A stretch of DNA of 51,948 nucleotides from Haloferax gibbonsii ATCC 33959 (GTDB lineage Archaea; Halobacteriota; Halobacteria; Halobacteriales; Haloferacaceae). Within the stretch, counting starts at the first letter, position 1. Every line of letters starts with the position of its first letter. Where the stretch lies: contig NZ_AOLJ01000011.1 in NCBI RefSeq assembly GCF_000336775.1, positions 794,503-846,450 of the forward strand. The letters run 5' to 3'. The notes under the pieces were generated by a model. It saw only the letters and a list, made by a program, of their open reading frames with translations, had not been told where the DNA came from and did no database searches. Position numbers and translations under genes: made by a program. Shown in pieces: positions 24,893 through 33,833 of this stretch.

Positions 24893-25876
24893 ATGACAGG
24901 ATACACACGCGAGGAACTGCTCGCGGCACACGAACAGCTCGTCGACAACGAAGACAACCTCATCGCCGACGGCGGTATCGGAATCGGAGATTCCGGTACC
25001 TCGTCAGCGCTCCGTGCTGACGGCGGCAAGGAGCCGCCGGTCGTCGTCAAAATCGGCGGCGCGAAGGCCGTCGACCCGCAGGGAGCCGTCTCCGACGTCG
25101 CCCACCTCGTCGCCAACGGCACCGACGTGGTCGTCGTCCACGGCGGCTCGACCGCCGTCGACGAGACGCTCGAAGAACTCGGCGAGGAGCCGACGTACGT
25201 CGAGTCGCCCTCGGGCGTCTCCGGGCGCTTCACCGACGAGCGCACCATGGAGGTCTTCTCGATGGTGATGCCCGGCAAGCTCAACACGGACCTGACGGCG
25301 CTGTTCCGCGAGGCGGGCGTCGACGCGCTCGGCCTCTCGGGCGTCGACGGCGGCCTCCTGACCGGCCCGCGCAAGTCGGCCGTCCGCGTTATCGAAGACG
25401 GCAAGAAGAAAATCAAGCGCGGCGACCACTCCGGGAAGATTACCTCGGTGAACGCGACGCTCCTCGAAACGCTCCTCGACGGCGGCTACACGCCCGTCGT
25501 GACCGTTCCGATGCTCGCCGACGACGGCGTGCCGGTCAACGCCGACGCCGACCGCGCCGCCGCCGCGGTCGCGGGCGCGCTCGGCGCGAAGCTCGTCGTC
25601 CTCACCGACGTGAAGGGCGTCTACGCCGACCCCGACGACGAGTCCACGCTCATCGAGACGGCCGACACGCCCGAGGAGTTCTCGGCGCTCGAATCGGCCG
25701 CCGAGGGGTTCATGACGAAGAAGGTCATGGCCGCGAAGGAGGCGCTCGACGGCGGGGCCGCCGAGGTCATCGTCTCCGACGCGAACCTGAACGACCCCAT
25801 CGTGACCGCGCTCAACGACGGCGGCACGCACGTGACGCCCGGTGCGCTGGTCGAAACCGAGGAGGCTGAGCAGTAA
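24893..25876 (+). CDS. argB: LysW-L-glutamate kinase (ArgB/LysZ family)
   Basis: The 327-residue amino-acid kinase phosphorylates the gamma-carboxyl of carrier-bound glutamate. The core begins VVVKIGGAKAVDP and includes VVVHGGSTAVDETL, MVMPGKLNTDL and NADADRAAAAVAGAL. About 48 residues precede the core (TREELLAAHEQLVDNEDN, then a Gly/Ser linker), an extension not found in bacterial ArgB. A gap of 54 bases separates it from argC and holds GATTTACG about 20 bases before the ATG, a weak internal promoter candidate. Its TAA overlaps the argD ATG. Confidence 0.94.
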   Translation: MTGYTREELLAAHEQLVDNEDNLIADGGIGIGDSGTSSALRADGGKEPPVVVKIGGAKAVDPQGAVSDVAHLVANGTDVVVVHGGSTAVDETLEELGEEPTYVESPSGVSGRFTDERTMEVFSMVMPGKLNTDLTALFREAGVDALGLSGVDGGLLTGPRKSAVRVIEDGKKKIKRGDHSGKITSVNATLLETLLDGGYTPVVTVPMLADDGVPVNADADRAAAAVAGALGAKLVVLTDVKGVYADPDDESTLIETADTPEEFSALESAAEGFMTKKVMAAKEALDGGAAEVIVSDANLNDPIVTALNDGGTHVTPGALVETEEAEQ

Positions 25877-27012
25877 TGTCTGGATTCGTCTTCAACGAGA
25901 AGCCCATCGCCATCGAGTCCGGCGAGGGGCCGTATCTCTACTCGGACGACGGCACCGAGTACCTCGACTTCGGCGCGAGCTACGCCGTCGCGGCGCTCGG
26001 CCACTCTCACCCCGCGGTCACCTCGGCGATTCAAGAGCAGGCCGCGAAGCTGACCTACGTGCAGGCGTCGTACCCCGTCGAGGTCCGCACCGAACTCTAC
26101 GAGAAGCTGGCGACGCTCGCGCCCGGCGACATCTCGAACGTCTGGCTCTGTAACTCCGGCACCGAGGCCAACGAGGCGGCGATGAAGTTCGCCCGCTCGG
26201 CGACCGGCCGCCAGAAGATTATCGCCACGAAGCGCGCGTTCCACGGCCGCACCCTCGGGAGCCTCGCGCTCACGTGGAAGCAGAAGTACAAAAAGCCCTA
26301 CGAGCCGGTCGCCGGCGGCGTCGAATTCGTCAGCTACGGCGACGAGGAGGAGCTCGCCGAGGCCATCGACGACGAGACGGCCGCGGTCTTCTTAGAGCCG
26401 ATTCAGGGTGAAGGCGGCATCAACCCCGCCGCGGCGGAGTACCTCCAGACCGCCCGCGACCTGACCGACGACGCCGGCGCGGCGCTCGTCTTCGACGAGA
26501 TTCAGACCGGTATCGGTCGCACCGGGTCGCTGTGGGCCTGCGAGAACGCCGGCGTCGTCCCCGACATCCTGACGAGTGCGAAGGGCATCGCCAACGGACT
26601 GCCGCTCGGCGCGACGCTCTGCGCCGACTGGATCGCGGACGGCGCGGCCTCCCACGGCTCGACGTTCTCCGGCGGTCCCGTGGTCTGCGCGGCGGCGAAC
26701 GCCACCCTCGACACCATCGTCGAAGAGGACCTGCCCGGCCACGCGGCCGCGGTGGGCGACTACCTCACGACGGAGCTCGAAGCCGCCGTCGAGGAACACG
26801 ACCTGCCGGTCCGCGAGGTCCGCGGCGACGGCCTCATGGTCGGCGTCGAGGTCAAGCGCGGCGCGAACCGCACGCTGAAGCACCTCGCGCTGTCCGAGCA
26901 GTTGCTCGCGCTCCCCGCGGGCCGGACGGTCGTCCGGTTCCTGCCGCCGCTCGTCATCGAAGAGGAACACGCCGACCGCGCGGTCGACGCCATGACGAAC
27001 GTGTTATCATGA
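25876..27012 (+). CDS. argD: LysW-ornithine aminotransferase (ArgD/LysJ family)
   Basis: The 378-residue class III PLP aminotransferase uses glutamate to aminate the carrier-bound semialdehyde. PLP lysine is K236 in TSAKGIANGLPLGA; the preceding VFDEIQTGIGRTG gives the cofactor-binding aspartate and NSGTEANEAAMKFAR the phosphate-binding loop. The start overlaps the argB stop by one base (TAATG), and its own stop overlaps argE (ATGA). Confidence 0.95.
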   Translation: MSGFVFNEKPIAIESGEGPYLYSDDGTEYLDFGASYAVAALGHSHPAVTSAIQEQAAKLTYVQASYPVEVRTELYEKLATLAPGDISNVWLCNSGTEANEAAMKFARSATGRQKIIATKRAFHGRTLGSLALTWKQKYKKPYEPVAGGVEFVSYGDEEELAEAIDDETAAVFLEPIQGEGGINPAAAEYLQTARDLTDDAGAALVFDEIQTGIGRTGSLWACENAGVVPDILTSAKGIANGLPLGATLCADWIADGAASHGSTFSGGPVVCAAANATLDTIVEEDLPGHAAAVGDYLTTELEAAVEEHDLPVREVRGDGLMVGVEVKRGANRTLKHLALSEQLLALPAGRTVVRFLPPLVIEEEHADRAVDAMTNVLS

Positions 27013-28196
27013 ACGCCGAAATCGACCGCGAGGACGGCGGCGAGGCGGAAGCGGAGACCGAGACGGAGTCAGCGGCTGAGTCGCAGTCGCAGTCGGAGAC
27101 GACGCCCGACGCCGAGGTCGATGCCGGCGTGACCCCCGACGCGGACGCCGACACCGACGCCCTCGACGAGGGCGAGTGGGTCGACGCGCGCCACCTCCTC
27201 TACGACATGGTCTCGACGCCCTCGGTTTCGGGGGACGAGGAGGCGGCCGCCGAGGTCCTGAAGGCGTTCTTCGAGGCGCACGACCGCGAGGTCTGGATAG
27301 ACGAGGTCGGCAACGTCCGCGCGCCGGCCGACGACGCGGTGCTCCTCACCTCCCACATCGACACCGTCCCCGGCGACGTGCCGGTGAAGATAGAAGACGG
27401 CGTCCTCTGGGGTCGCGGCAGCGTCGACGCGACGGGGCCGCTCTGTTCGATGGCCGCGGCGGCCGTCGAGACGGGCGTCTCGTTCGTCGGCGTCGTCGGC
27501 GAGGAGACCTCCTCGCGCGGCGCGTGGCACCTCGTGGAGGACCGCGAGGAGCCCGACGCGGTCGTCAACGGCGAGCCCTCGGGCTGGGACGGCGTCACGC
27601 TCGGCTACCGCGGGTTCCTCTCGGGAACGTACATCGCGACGAGCGAACTCGGCCACTCCTCGCGCCCCGAGGAGAACGCCATCCAGTCCGCGGTCGCGTG
27701 GTGGTCCCGCGTGGCCGACTTCTTCGACGAGGAGCGCGACGGCGTCTTCGACACGGTGACGACCAAGCCCGTGACGTTCGACGGCGGCCCGACCGACGAC
27801 GGTCTCGCGGTCGAGGCGACGGTGGACGTGCAGTTCCGCGTCCCGCCGCGGCTCTCCATCGACGACGTGCGCGAGGTCGCGGAGGGCGAACTCACCCGCG
27901 GCGGCGTCCACTGGAACAAGCCCATCCCGCCGGTCATGATGAGCCCGCGGACCGACGTGGCGCGGGCGTTCCGCGTGGCCATCCGCAACGTCGGCGGCGT
28001 GAAGCCCCGGCTCCTCCGGAAGACCGGGACCAGCGACATGAACATCTTCGCCGGCACGTGGGACTGCCCCATGGCGACCTACGGCCCCGGCGACTCCGAC
28101 CTCGACCACGCCCCGAACGAACACCTCGACCTCGCCGAGTTCGACAGCGCCATCGACGTGCTCGTCGACGTGTGCGAGCGCCTCGCTGACGACTGA
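27009..28196 (+). CDS. argE: LysW-ornithine hydrolase (ArgE/LysK family)
   Basis: The 395-residue M20 metallopeptidase releases ornithine from the carrier. The catalytic core has LTSHIDTVPGDVP (H116, D118), WGRGSVDATGPLC (metal aspartate) and VVGEETSSRGA (catalytic Glu pair), and a dimerisation domain with ELGHSSRPEENA. The first 55 residues are a low-complexity acidic Ser/Gln/Glu/Ala/Asp tract (EAEAETETESAAESQSQSET) absent from typical LysK. The true start could lie later (for example near the codons for WVDARHLLYDM), though ATGA overlap with argD favours 27009. Confidence 0.92.
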   Translation: MNAEIDREDGGEAEAETETESAAESQSQSETTPDAEVDAGVTPDADADTDALDEGEWVDARHLLYDMVSTPSVSGDEEAAAEVLKAFFEAHDREVWIDEVGNVRAPADDAVLLTSHIDTVPGDVPVKIEDGVLWGRGSVDATGPLCSMAAAAVETGVSFVGVVGEETSSRGAWHLVEDREEPDAVVNGEPSGWDGVTLGYRGFLSGTYIATSELGHSSRPEENAIQSAVAWWSRVADFFDEERDGVFDTVTTKPVTFDGGPTDDGLAVEATVDVQFRVPPRLSIDDVREVAEGELTRGGVHWNKPIPPVMMSPRTDVARAFRVAIRNVGGVKPRLLRKTGTSDMNIFAGTWDCPMATYGPGDSDLDHAPNEHLDLAEFDSAIDVLVDVCERLADD

Positions 28197-28265
28197 GGCG
28201 AACCGAGCGGCGACGGCCGACTGGCCGAGACGACGAACCGACACGGAGACACGACACACGACACA

Positions 28266-29165
28266 ATGCTCGAAACCACCCACTTCACCGACATCGACGA
28301 CATCAGCGCATCGGAGTTAGACCGCGTCCTCACCCGCGCCGCCGACATCAAGTCCGGCGACGACGAGACGCAGCTCACCCGAGCGACGCTGGCGATGCTC
28401 TTCGAGAAGCCGAGTACCCGGACGCGTGTCTCCTTCGAGACGGGGATGACCGAACTGGGCGGCCACGCGCTGTTCCTCGGCCCCGAGGACATCCAGCTCG
28501 GCCACGGAGAGCCGCTTTCGGACACCGCGCGCGTGCTGGGTCGCTACGGCGACGCCATCATGGTCCGCCTGTTCGACCACGAGGACCTGCTCGAAATCGC
28601 CGAGCACTCCGACGCGCCGGTCATCAACGGCCTGACCGACGACGCCCACCCCTGCCAGACGCTCGCCGACCTGCTCACCATCCGCGAGCACGTCGGCGAC
28701 TTCGACGAGGTGTCCGCGGCGTGGGTCGGCGACGGCAACAACGTCGGCCAGTCGTTCGTCCTCGGCTGCGCGATGGCCGGCATCGACCTCACCGTGGCGA
28801 CGCCACCGGACTACGGCGTCGACGACGACGTGCTCGAAAAGGCCGCCGAACTCGGCTCGACGCCGACGATTACGACCGACCCAGAGGAGGCCGTCGCCGA
28901 CGCGGACGTGGTCTACACCGACGTGTGGATTTCGATGGGCCAGGAGGACCAGCGCCACGAGAAACTGCAGGCGTTCGAGGGATTCCAACTCAACGAGGAC
29001 CTGCTTTCGGGCACCGACGCGAAGGTCATGCACTGCCTGCCGGCCCACCGCGGCGAGGAGATTACCGGCGACGTGCTCGAAGGCGAGCGCTCGCTCGTCT
29101 GGGACCAGGCGGAGAACCGCCTGCACGCCCAGAAGGGACTCATCGTCGAACTGCTCGAAGAATAG
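28266..29165 (+). CDS. argF: Ornithine carbamoyltransferase
   Basis: The 299-residue enzyme condenses ornithine with carbamoyl phosphate to citrulline. Signatures are STRTR (residues 50-54, carbamoyl phosphate site), HPCQ (128-131) and HCLPAHRG (from 256, ornithine site). It is the last gene of the arg operon, 69 bases after argE, and completes the link from glutamate to ArgG/ArgH. Confidence 0.96.
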   Translation: MLETTHFTDIDDISASELDRVLTRAADIKSGDDETQLTRATLAMLFEKPSTRTRVSFETGMTELGGHALFLGPEDIQLGHGEPLSDTARVLGRYGDAIMVRLFDHEDLLEIAEHSDAPVINGLTDDAHPCQTLADLLTIREHVGDFDEVSAAWVGDGNNVGQSFVLGCAMAGIDLTVATPPDYGVDDDVLEKAAELGSTPTITTDPEEAVADADVVYTDVWISMGQEDQRHEKLQAFEGFQLNEDLLSGTDAKVMHCLPAHRGEEITGDVLEGERSLVWDQAENRLHAQKGLIVELLEE

Positions 29166-29275
29166 CAATCGGCTCCGCGGCGGTCGGGTCTCTTCTCAGA
29201 AGACGCCGTCGAGCGCGGGAACAGCGGTGTCGGGGGCTCCGAGCCTTTTAATCGGATGGCGGCCGAGATTCTCCC

Positions 29276-31480
29276 GTGGCCCACGCCAACGGCGCACCCG
29301 ACGACGGCGACGCGGACGGAGCGTGGCGGTTCTTCCCGTACGACGAGCCGTACCCCAATCAGGAGGCGGCGATGTCCGGCATCGCCGACGCCCTCGACGA
29401 CGAGCGGAACGTCCTCCTCGAAGGGGCGACCGGGACCGGGAAGACCATCTCCGCGCTCGTGCCCGCGCTCTCGTACGCCCGCGAGCACGACAAGACGGTC
29501 GTCATCACGACGAACGTCCACCAGCAGATGCGCCAGTTCGTCGAGGACGCCCGCGCCATCACCAGAGAGGAGGCCATCCGGGCGGTGGTGTTCCGCGGGA
29601 AGTCCTCGATGTGCCACATCGACGTGGGCTTTCAGGAGTGTCAGACCCTCCGCGATACGACCCGGAGCATCGTCGAAAAGGAGTCCGACAGGGCAGAACT
29701 CTCCGAGCAGGCGCAGTCGCTCCTCGACGGGATGCGCGAGGGCGAGTCCGGCGCGGCCGACGCGCGGAGCGCCGTCACGGACGAACTCGACAGCATCGAC
29801 GACGAGCTGGAGGAGTTGAAGGAGGGCAACTACTGCGAGCACTACTACAACAACCTCGCGCGGAACACCGACGAGTTCTTCCAGTGGCTGTTCGACGACG
29901 TGCGGACGCCCGACGAGATTTTCGAGTACGCCGGGAAGCAGAACCTCTGCGGCTACGAGCTACTCAAGGAGGGCATGGAGGGCATCGACCTCGTCGTCTG
30001 CAACTACCACCACCTGCTCGACCCGATGATACGCGAGCAGTTCTTCCGGTGGTTGGACCGCGACCCCGACGACGTGATTACGGTGTTCGACGAGGCGCAC
30101 AACATCGAGAGCGCGGCCCGCGACCACGCCAGTCGCGCGCTCACCGAGAACACGCTCGAGAGCGCGATGAACGAGCTGGAAGACGAAGACGACTCGCGGG
30201 CCGAGAGCGCCCGCAACGTCATCGGGACGTTCCTCGACTCGCTTCGCGACAGCTACGAGGAGGCGTTCGGCTTCGGCGAGCGCGAGCAGGTCGGCGAGAA
30301 CTGGTACGACCTCTCTATCGCCAATCAGGGCCGCCGAGACGACCTGACGATGGAGTTCCTGCAGTCCTACGAGGGCCGCGGCATCGACGTGGAAGTCGAA
30401 CTCGCGCTCCAGTTGGGCAAGCAGTTGGACGAACAGTACGAAGACGCGTACAAGAACGGCGAGGCGACGACGCGCAAGGAGTGCCAGACGCTACAGGCGG
30501 CGAACTTCATCGCCGACTGGACGGAGATGGGCGGCGAACTCGGCCGCCATCCGATGCTGTCGGTCCGCCGCGACGGCGGCACCGACGAGATTTACGGCCG
30601 CGCAGAGCTGTACACCTGCATCCCGAGAGAGGTCACGAAAGAGCTGTTCGAGGAAGTTCACGCGAGCATCCTGATGTCGGCGACGCTCCGCCCGTTCGAC
30701 GTGACGGAGGGGACCCTCGGGCTCAAAAACCCCGTCACGATGGCCTACGGCCTCGAATACCCCGAGGAGAACCGACGGACGTTTTCGGTCTCGCTGCCCG
30801 CGCTGTTCTCTTCCGAGCGCGACGACCCCAGCACGCAGGAGACCATCGAGGGGATGCTGGCCGACGCCGCCACGTTCACGCCGGGCAACACGCTCGTGTT
30901 CTTCCCGTCGTACGCCGAGGCGGAGCGCTACCACGAGCGCCTGCGGGCGAACCCGGACGTCGACGCGGAACTGTTCTTGGACGAACCGGGCGTCCGCGCC
31001 GAGGAGCTGCGCCGGGAGTTCGTCGGCAAGAACGGCGCGGTGCTTCTCACCTCGTTGTGGGGGACGCTCGCCGAGGGCGTGAGCTTCGACGGCGACGACG
31101 CCCGGACGGTCGTGGTCGTCGGCGTTCCCTACCCGCATCTCTCCGAGCGACTGGAGGCGGTACAGGACGCCTACGACCGCGCCTACCGCGGTAAGAAGGA
31201 CGCCGGCTGGCGCTACGCCGTCGAGATTCCGACGATTCGGAAGACCAGACAGGCGCTCGGGCGAGTCATCCGCGCGCCCGACGACTTCGGCGTCCGCGTG
31301 CTGGCCGACAAACGCTACACCCGCGAGAGCTCCTCGATGGGCAAGTACGGCGTCCGCGGGTCGTTCCCGGTCGAAGAGCGCGCCGAGATGGTCGACATCG
31401 CGCCGAACAAGCTCAAGTTCGCGATGCTGAACTTCTACAACGACCGCGACGCCTACGACGGCGACCCGCCGCGGCCCTGA
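29276..31480 (+). CDS. XPD/Rad3-family Fe-S DNA helicase
   Basis: This 734-residue superfamily 2 5'-3' helicase has Walker A GATGTGKT (residues 50-57) and a DEAH box (272-275). Four cysteines at 113, 122, 187 and 225 are placed as in the [4Fe-4S] domain of XPD and DinG. C-terminal helicase motifs include LMSATLRPF, NTLVFFPSYAEAERY, LLTSLWGTLAEGVSFDGDDA and the arginine-finger segment RQALGRVIRAPDDFG. It is likely to act in DNA repair. GTG 29276 is chosen because CTTTTAATCGG lies about 28 bases upstream; an out-of-frame ATG at 29256 does not give a helicase. Confidence 0.92.
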   Translation: MAHANGAPDDGDADGAWRFFPYDEPYPNQEAAMSGIADALDDERNVLLEGATGTGKTISALVPALSYAREHDKTVVITTNVHQQMRQFVEDARAITREEAIRAVVFRGKSSMCHIDVGFQECQTLRDTTRSIVEKESDRAELSEQAQSLLDGMREGESGAADARSAVTDELDSIDDELEELKEGNYCEHYYNNLARNTDEFFQWLFDDVRTPDEIFEYAGKQNLCGYELLKEGMEGIDLVVCNYHHLLDPMIREQFFRWLDRDPDDVITVFDEAHNIESAARDHASRALTENTLESAMNELEDEDDSRAESARNVIGTFLDSLRDSYEEAFGFGEREQVGENWYDLSIANQGRRDDLTMEFLQSYEGRGIDVEVELALQLGKQLDEQYEDAYKNGEATTRKECQTLQAANFIADWTEMGGELGRHPMLSVRRDGGTDEIYGRAELYTCIPREVTKELFEEVHASILMSATLRPFDVTEGTLGLKNPVTMAYGLEYPEENRRTFSVSLPALFSSERDDPSTQETIEGMLADAATFTPGNTLVFFPSYAEAERYHERLRANPDVDAELFLDEPGVRAEELRREFVGKNGAVLLTSLWGTLAEGVSFDGDDARTVVVVGVPYPHLSERLEAVQDAYDRAYRGKKDAGWRYAVEIPTIRKTRQALGRVIRAPDDFGVRVLADKRYTRESSSMGKYGVRGSFPVEERAEMVDIAPNKLKFAMLNFYNDRDAYDGDPPRP

Positions 31481-31554
31481 GCGGGTCGCGGTCGGCGCGA
31501 AAAGTCGGCCGCGACCGCCGTGCGATTCTTACCTGTTCGAACCAACACAGGGTG

Positions 31555-32931
31555 ATGAGTGCGACCCCTCCCGGACCGAAGGGCCTCCCGTTGTTCGGCG
31601 CGAGCAGACAGTACGCCCGCGACCCGTTTACGTTCCTGACGGCCGTCGCGGACGCCTACGGCGACGTGGTCCACTTCGACCTCGGCCCGCTCGACACCTA
31701 CATGCTCACGAATCCGGCGGACGTCGAGACGGTGCTCGTGAGCGAGGCGTCGAAGTTCAGGAAGCCGCAGTTCCAGGACCGCGCCATCGGCGACCTGCTG
31801 GGCGACGGCCTGCTCATGAGCGAGGGCGCGACGTGGAAGAAACAGCGCCAACTCGCCCAGCCGGCGTTCGACGTGCGGCGCATCTCGACGATGACCGGCA
31901 TGATGACCGACCGGACGGAGTCGATGCTGTCGTCGTGGGGCGACGGCGACGTGGTCGACGTGCAACTGGAGATGGCGCGGCTGACCGTCGAGATAATCGT
32001 CGACGCCATGTTCGGCACCGACCTCGACGACGAGCGCGTCCGGCGGGTACAGGAGAACCTCGAACCGCTCGGGGCGCGGTTCGAACCCGACCCGCTTCGG
32101 TTCCTGACGCCCGACTGGGCCCCGACGCGGGAGAACCGCCAGTACAAGGAGGCGCTGTCCGAACTCGAATCGCTCGTCTGGGACATCGTCGAGGAGCGCC
32201 GCGGGACCGAGTACGGCGAGACGCCGGCGTCGTCGGTGCCCGCCGACGCGACGGGCGACGACCGACCGATGGACCTGCTTTCGATTCTGCTCCGCGCCTA
32301 CGACGAGGGCGAGCAGACCGAGAAGAACCTCCGCGACGAGCTGATGACGATGCTCCTCGCGGGCCACGACACGACGGCGCTGACGCTGACGTACGCGTGG
32401 TACCTGCTCTCGCAGCACCCCGAGGCGGAGGCGAAGCTCCACCGCGAACTGGACGAGGTGCTCGGCGGGCGGACGCCGACGTTCGAAGACGTTCGGAAGC
32501 TGGAGTACACCGAACGCGTGCTGAACGAGGCGATGCGGCTGTACCCGCCGGTGTACGTCATGTTCCGCGAGCCGAAGGTGGACATTCGTCTGGGCGGCTA
32601 CCGCGTCCCGGAGGGCTCGGCCATCATGCTCCCGCAGTGGGTCGTCCACCGCTCGGAGCGCTGGTGGGACGACCCGCTTTCGTTCGACCCGGACCGCTGG
32701 GCACCCGAGCGGGCCGGCGACCGCCCGCGCTTCGCGTACTTCCCGTTCGGCGGGGGGCCGCGCCACTGCATCGGCAAGCACCTCTCGCTGCTCGAAGGGC
32801 GGCTCATCCTCGGCACCGTCGCCCAGCGGTACGAACTCGACTACGTCCGCGACGAGCCGTTCTCGCTTCGCGGGTCGCTGACGATGCACCCCGAAGAGCC
32901 GATGGGGATGCGGCTCCGGGCGCGCGACTGA
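31555..32931 (+). CDS. Cytochrome P450
   Basis: The 458-residue heme monooxygenase has the I-helix oxygen-binding motif AGHDTT (residues 269-274), the ExxR pair E325/R328 (EAMR), and the heme loop FPFGGGPRHCIGKH with axial C405. It lacks a membrane anchor, so it is soluble. It resembles the haloarchaeal CYP174 group, whose substrate is unknown to me. A redox partner is not encoded nearby. A GTG one codon earlier (31552) is also possible; TTCTTACC lies about 27 bases upstream of 31555. Confidence 0.93.
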   Translation: MSATPPGPKGLPLFGASRQYARDPFTFLTAVADAYGDVVHFDLGPLDTYMLTNPADVETVLVSEASKFRKPQFQDRAIGDLLGDGLLMSEGATWKKQRQLAQPAFDVRRISTMTGMMTDRTESMLSSWGDGDVVDVQLEMARLTVEIIVDAMFGTDLDDERVRRVQENLEPLGARFEPDPLRFLTPDWAPTRENRQYKEALSELESLVWDIVEERRGTEYGETPASSVPADATGDDRPMDLLSILLRAYDEGEQTEKNLRDELMTMLLAGHDTTALTLTYAWYLLSQHPEAEAKLHRELDEVLGGRTPTFEDVRKLEYTERVLNEAMRLYPPVYVMFREPKVDIRLGGYRVPEGSAIMLPQWVVHRSERWWDDPLSFDPDRWAPERAGDRPRFAYFPFGGGPRHCIGKHLSLLEGRLILGTVAQRYELDYVRDEPFSLRGSLTMHPEEPMGMRLRARD

Positions 32932-33015
32932 CGAGGCGGGACGGGGCAGGGCGGGACGGGGCGACACACCGGCGGTCGTCGCTTCGCCGACGGCGACGCG
33001 GTCGAATCCCCCCCG

Positions 33016-33513
33016 TCAGGCCGGAAGCGAAATCGAGGCCGCGGTCTCGCGGAACGACGAGTCGTAGATGTCGAGCTGCGAGACGGTCCACTCGACGGGC
33101 TCGATGGACTGGCTCGCGACTGCGCGGGCGTCCGCGAGACTGCCGCCGCGGGCGAGCGTGACGTGCGGGACGTAATCGTCGCCCTCCAGTCCGTCGACGG
33201 CGCCGAACTCGTCAGTGAGCGCGCGGTGCAGGTCGGCGAGGCCGGGGCTCTCGACAGCGAGATAGACGACCGGCGCGGCTCCGCGCGGCGGCGCTTCGAA
33301 GAATCGGACGTCGGTCACGCGGGCTTCGAACGCCGGCTGACCGGCGAGCACGCGCCGCAACTGTTCGTGTAAGCGGTCGAACTCGGTGTCTTCGAACCGC
33401 TTGCAGACGAGCGTGTGCCGGTCGCGAACCCGGTCGAACGGGGCGAGGTACGGAAACAGGTCGGACGCGAGGCGGGCGACCCGCCCCGGAACCGGGACGT
33501 TCAGACTGTACAC
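33016..33513 (-). CDS. 2H phosphoesterase / 2'-5' RNA ligase-like protein
   Basis: The 165-residue protein has two His-x-Thr/Leu motifs, HTLV at about residue 33 and HVTLA at about 117, arranged as in the 2H phosphoesterase superfamily (LigT, ThpR, YjcG). Such enzymes act on 2',3'-cyclic phosphates or 2'-5' linkages of RNA. The specific substrate is unknown. Translation begins at GTG 33513 (YSLNVPVPGRVARLASDLFP). It is transcribed opposite to the P450 gene. Confidence 0.82.
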   Translation of the reverse strand: MYSLNVPVPGRVARLASDLFPYLAPFDRVRDRHTLVCKRFEDTEFDRLHEQLRRVLAGQPAFEARVTDVRFFEAPPRGAAPVVYLAVESPGLADLHRALTDEFGAVDGLEGDDYVPHVTLARGGSLADARAVASQSIEPVEWTVSQLDIYDSSFRETAASISLPA

Positions 33514-33562
33514 GCCCGTGACTCACGCGAGAGACACAAAGGCGTATCGTCGCAGCGGGGGG

Positions 33563-33757
33563 TCAGATTCGGTCGAGCAGCCAGAGGACGATGAGCGCCG
33601 CGACGACGAGTCCCAGAATCGGCTGGAGCGGGCCGAGCAACGCACCGAACAGCCCGAGCACCTCGCCGATGATTTCGAGCACGAGCCAGACGAGGACGAG
33701 CAGGAGGATGATTTTCAGCAGGTCCTCCACGTCGATTCGGCCGCGGTTCGTTCGCAT
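33563..33757 (-). CDS. Small membrane protein (64 aa)
   Basis: The ORF starts MRTNRGRIDVEDLLKIILLL and continues as two hydrophobic helices (about residues 15-36 and 42-61) separated by a short glycine-rich turn, ending LLDRI. A TATA-like GCTATTTG lies about 27 bases ahead of ATG 33757, supporting that start over an upstream in-frame one. It looks like a haloarchaeal-only family (possibly DUF7554) of unknown function. It is divergent from the SPFH gene and shares its 76-base promoter region. Confidence 0.7.
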   Translation of the reverse strand: MRTNRGRIDVEDLLKIILLLVLVWLVLEIIGEVLGLFGALLGPLQPILGLVVAALIVLWLLDRI

Positions 33758-33833
33758 ACGGGGCGGTGGGTCGTTCGCGGACAAATAGCTGGTGGCCGGG
33801 TAGCTTTATTCCGCTTCGGTGTCACTCTCCACC

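Noticed and set aside
29256..29819. Alternative ATG 20 bases before the helicase start
   Set aside because: It opens a different frame with a Ser/Arg/Thr-rich product; the GTG at 29276 gives an intact helicase.
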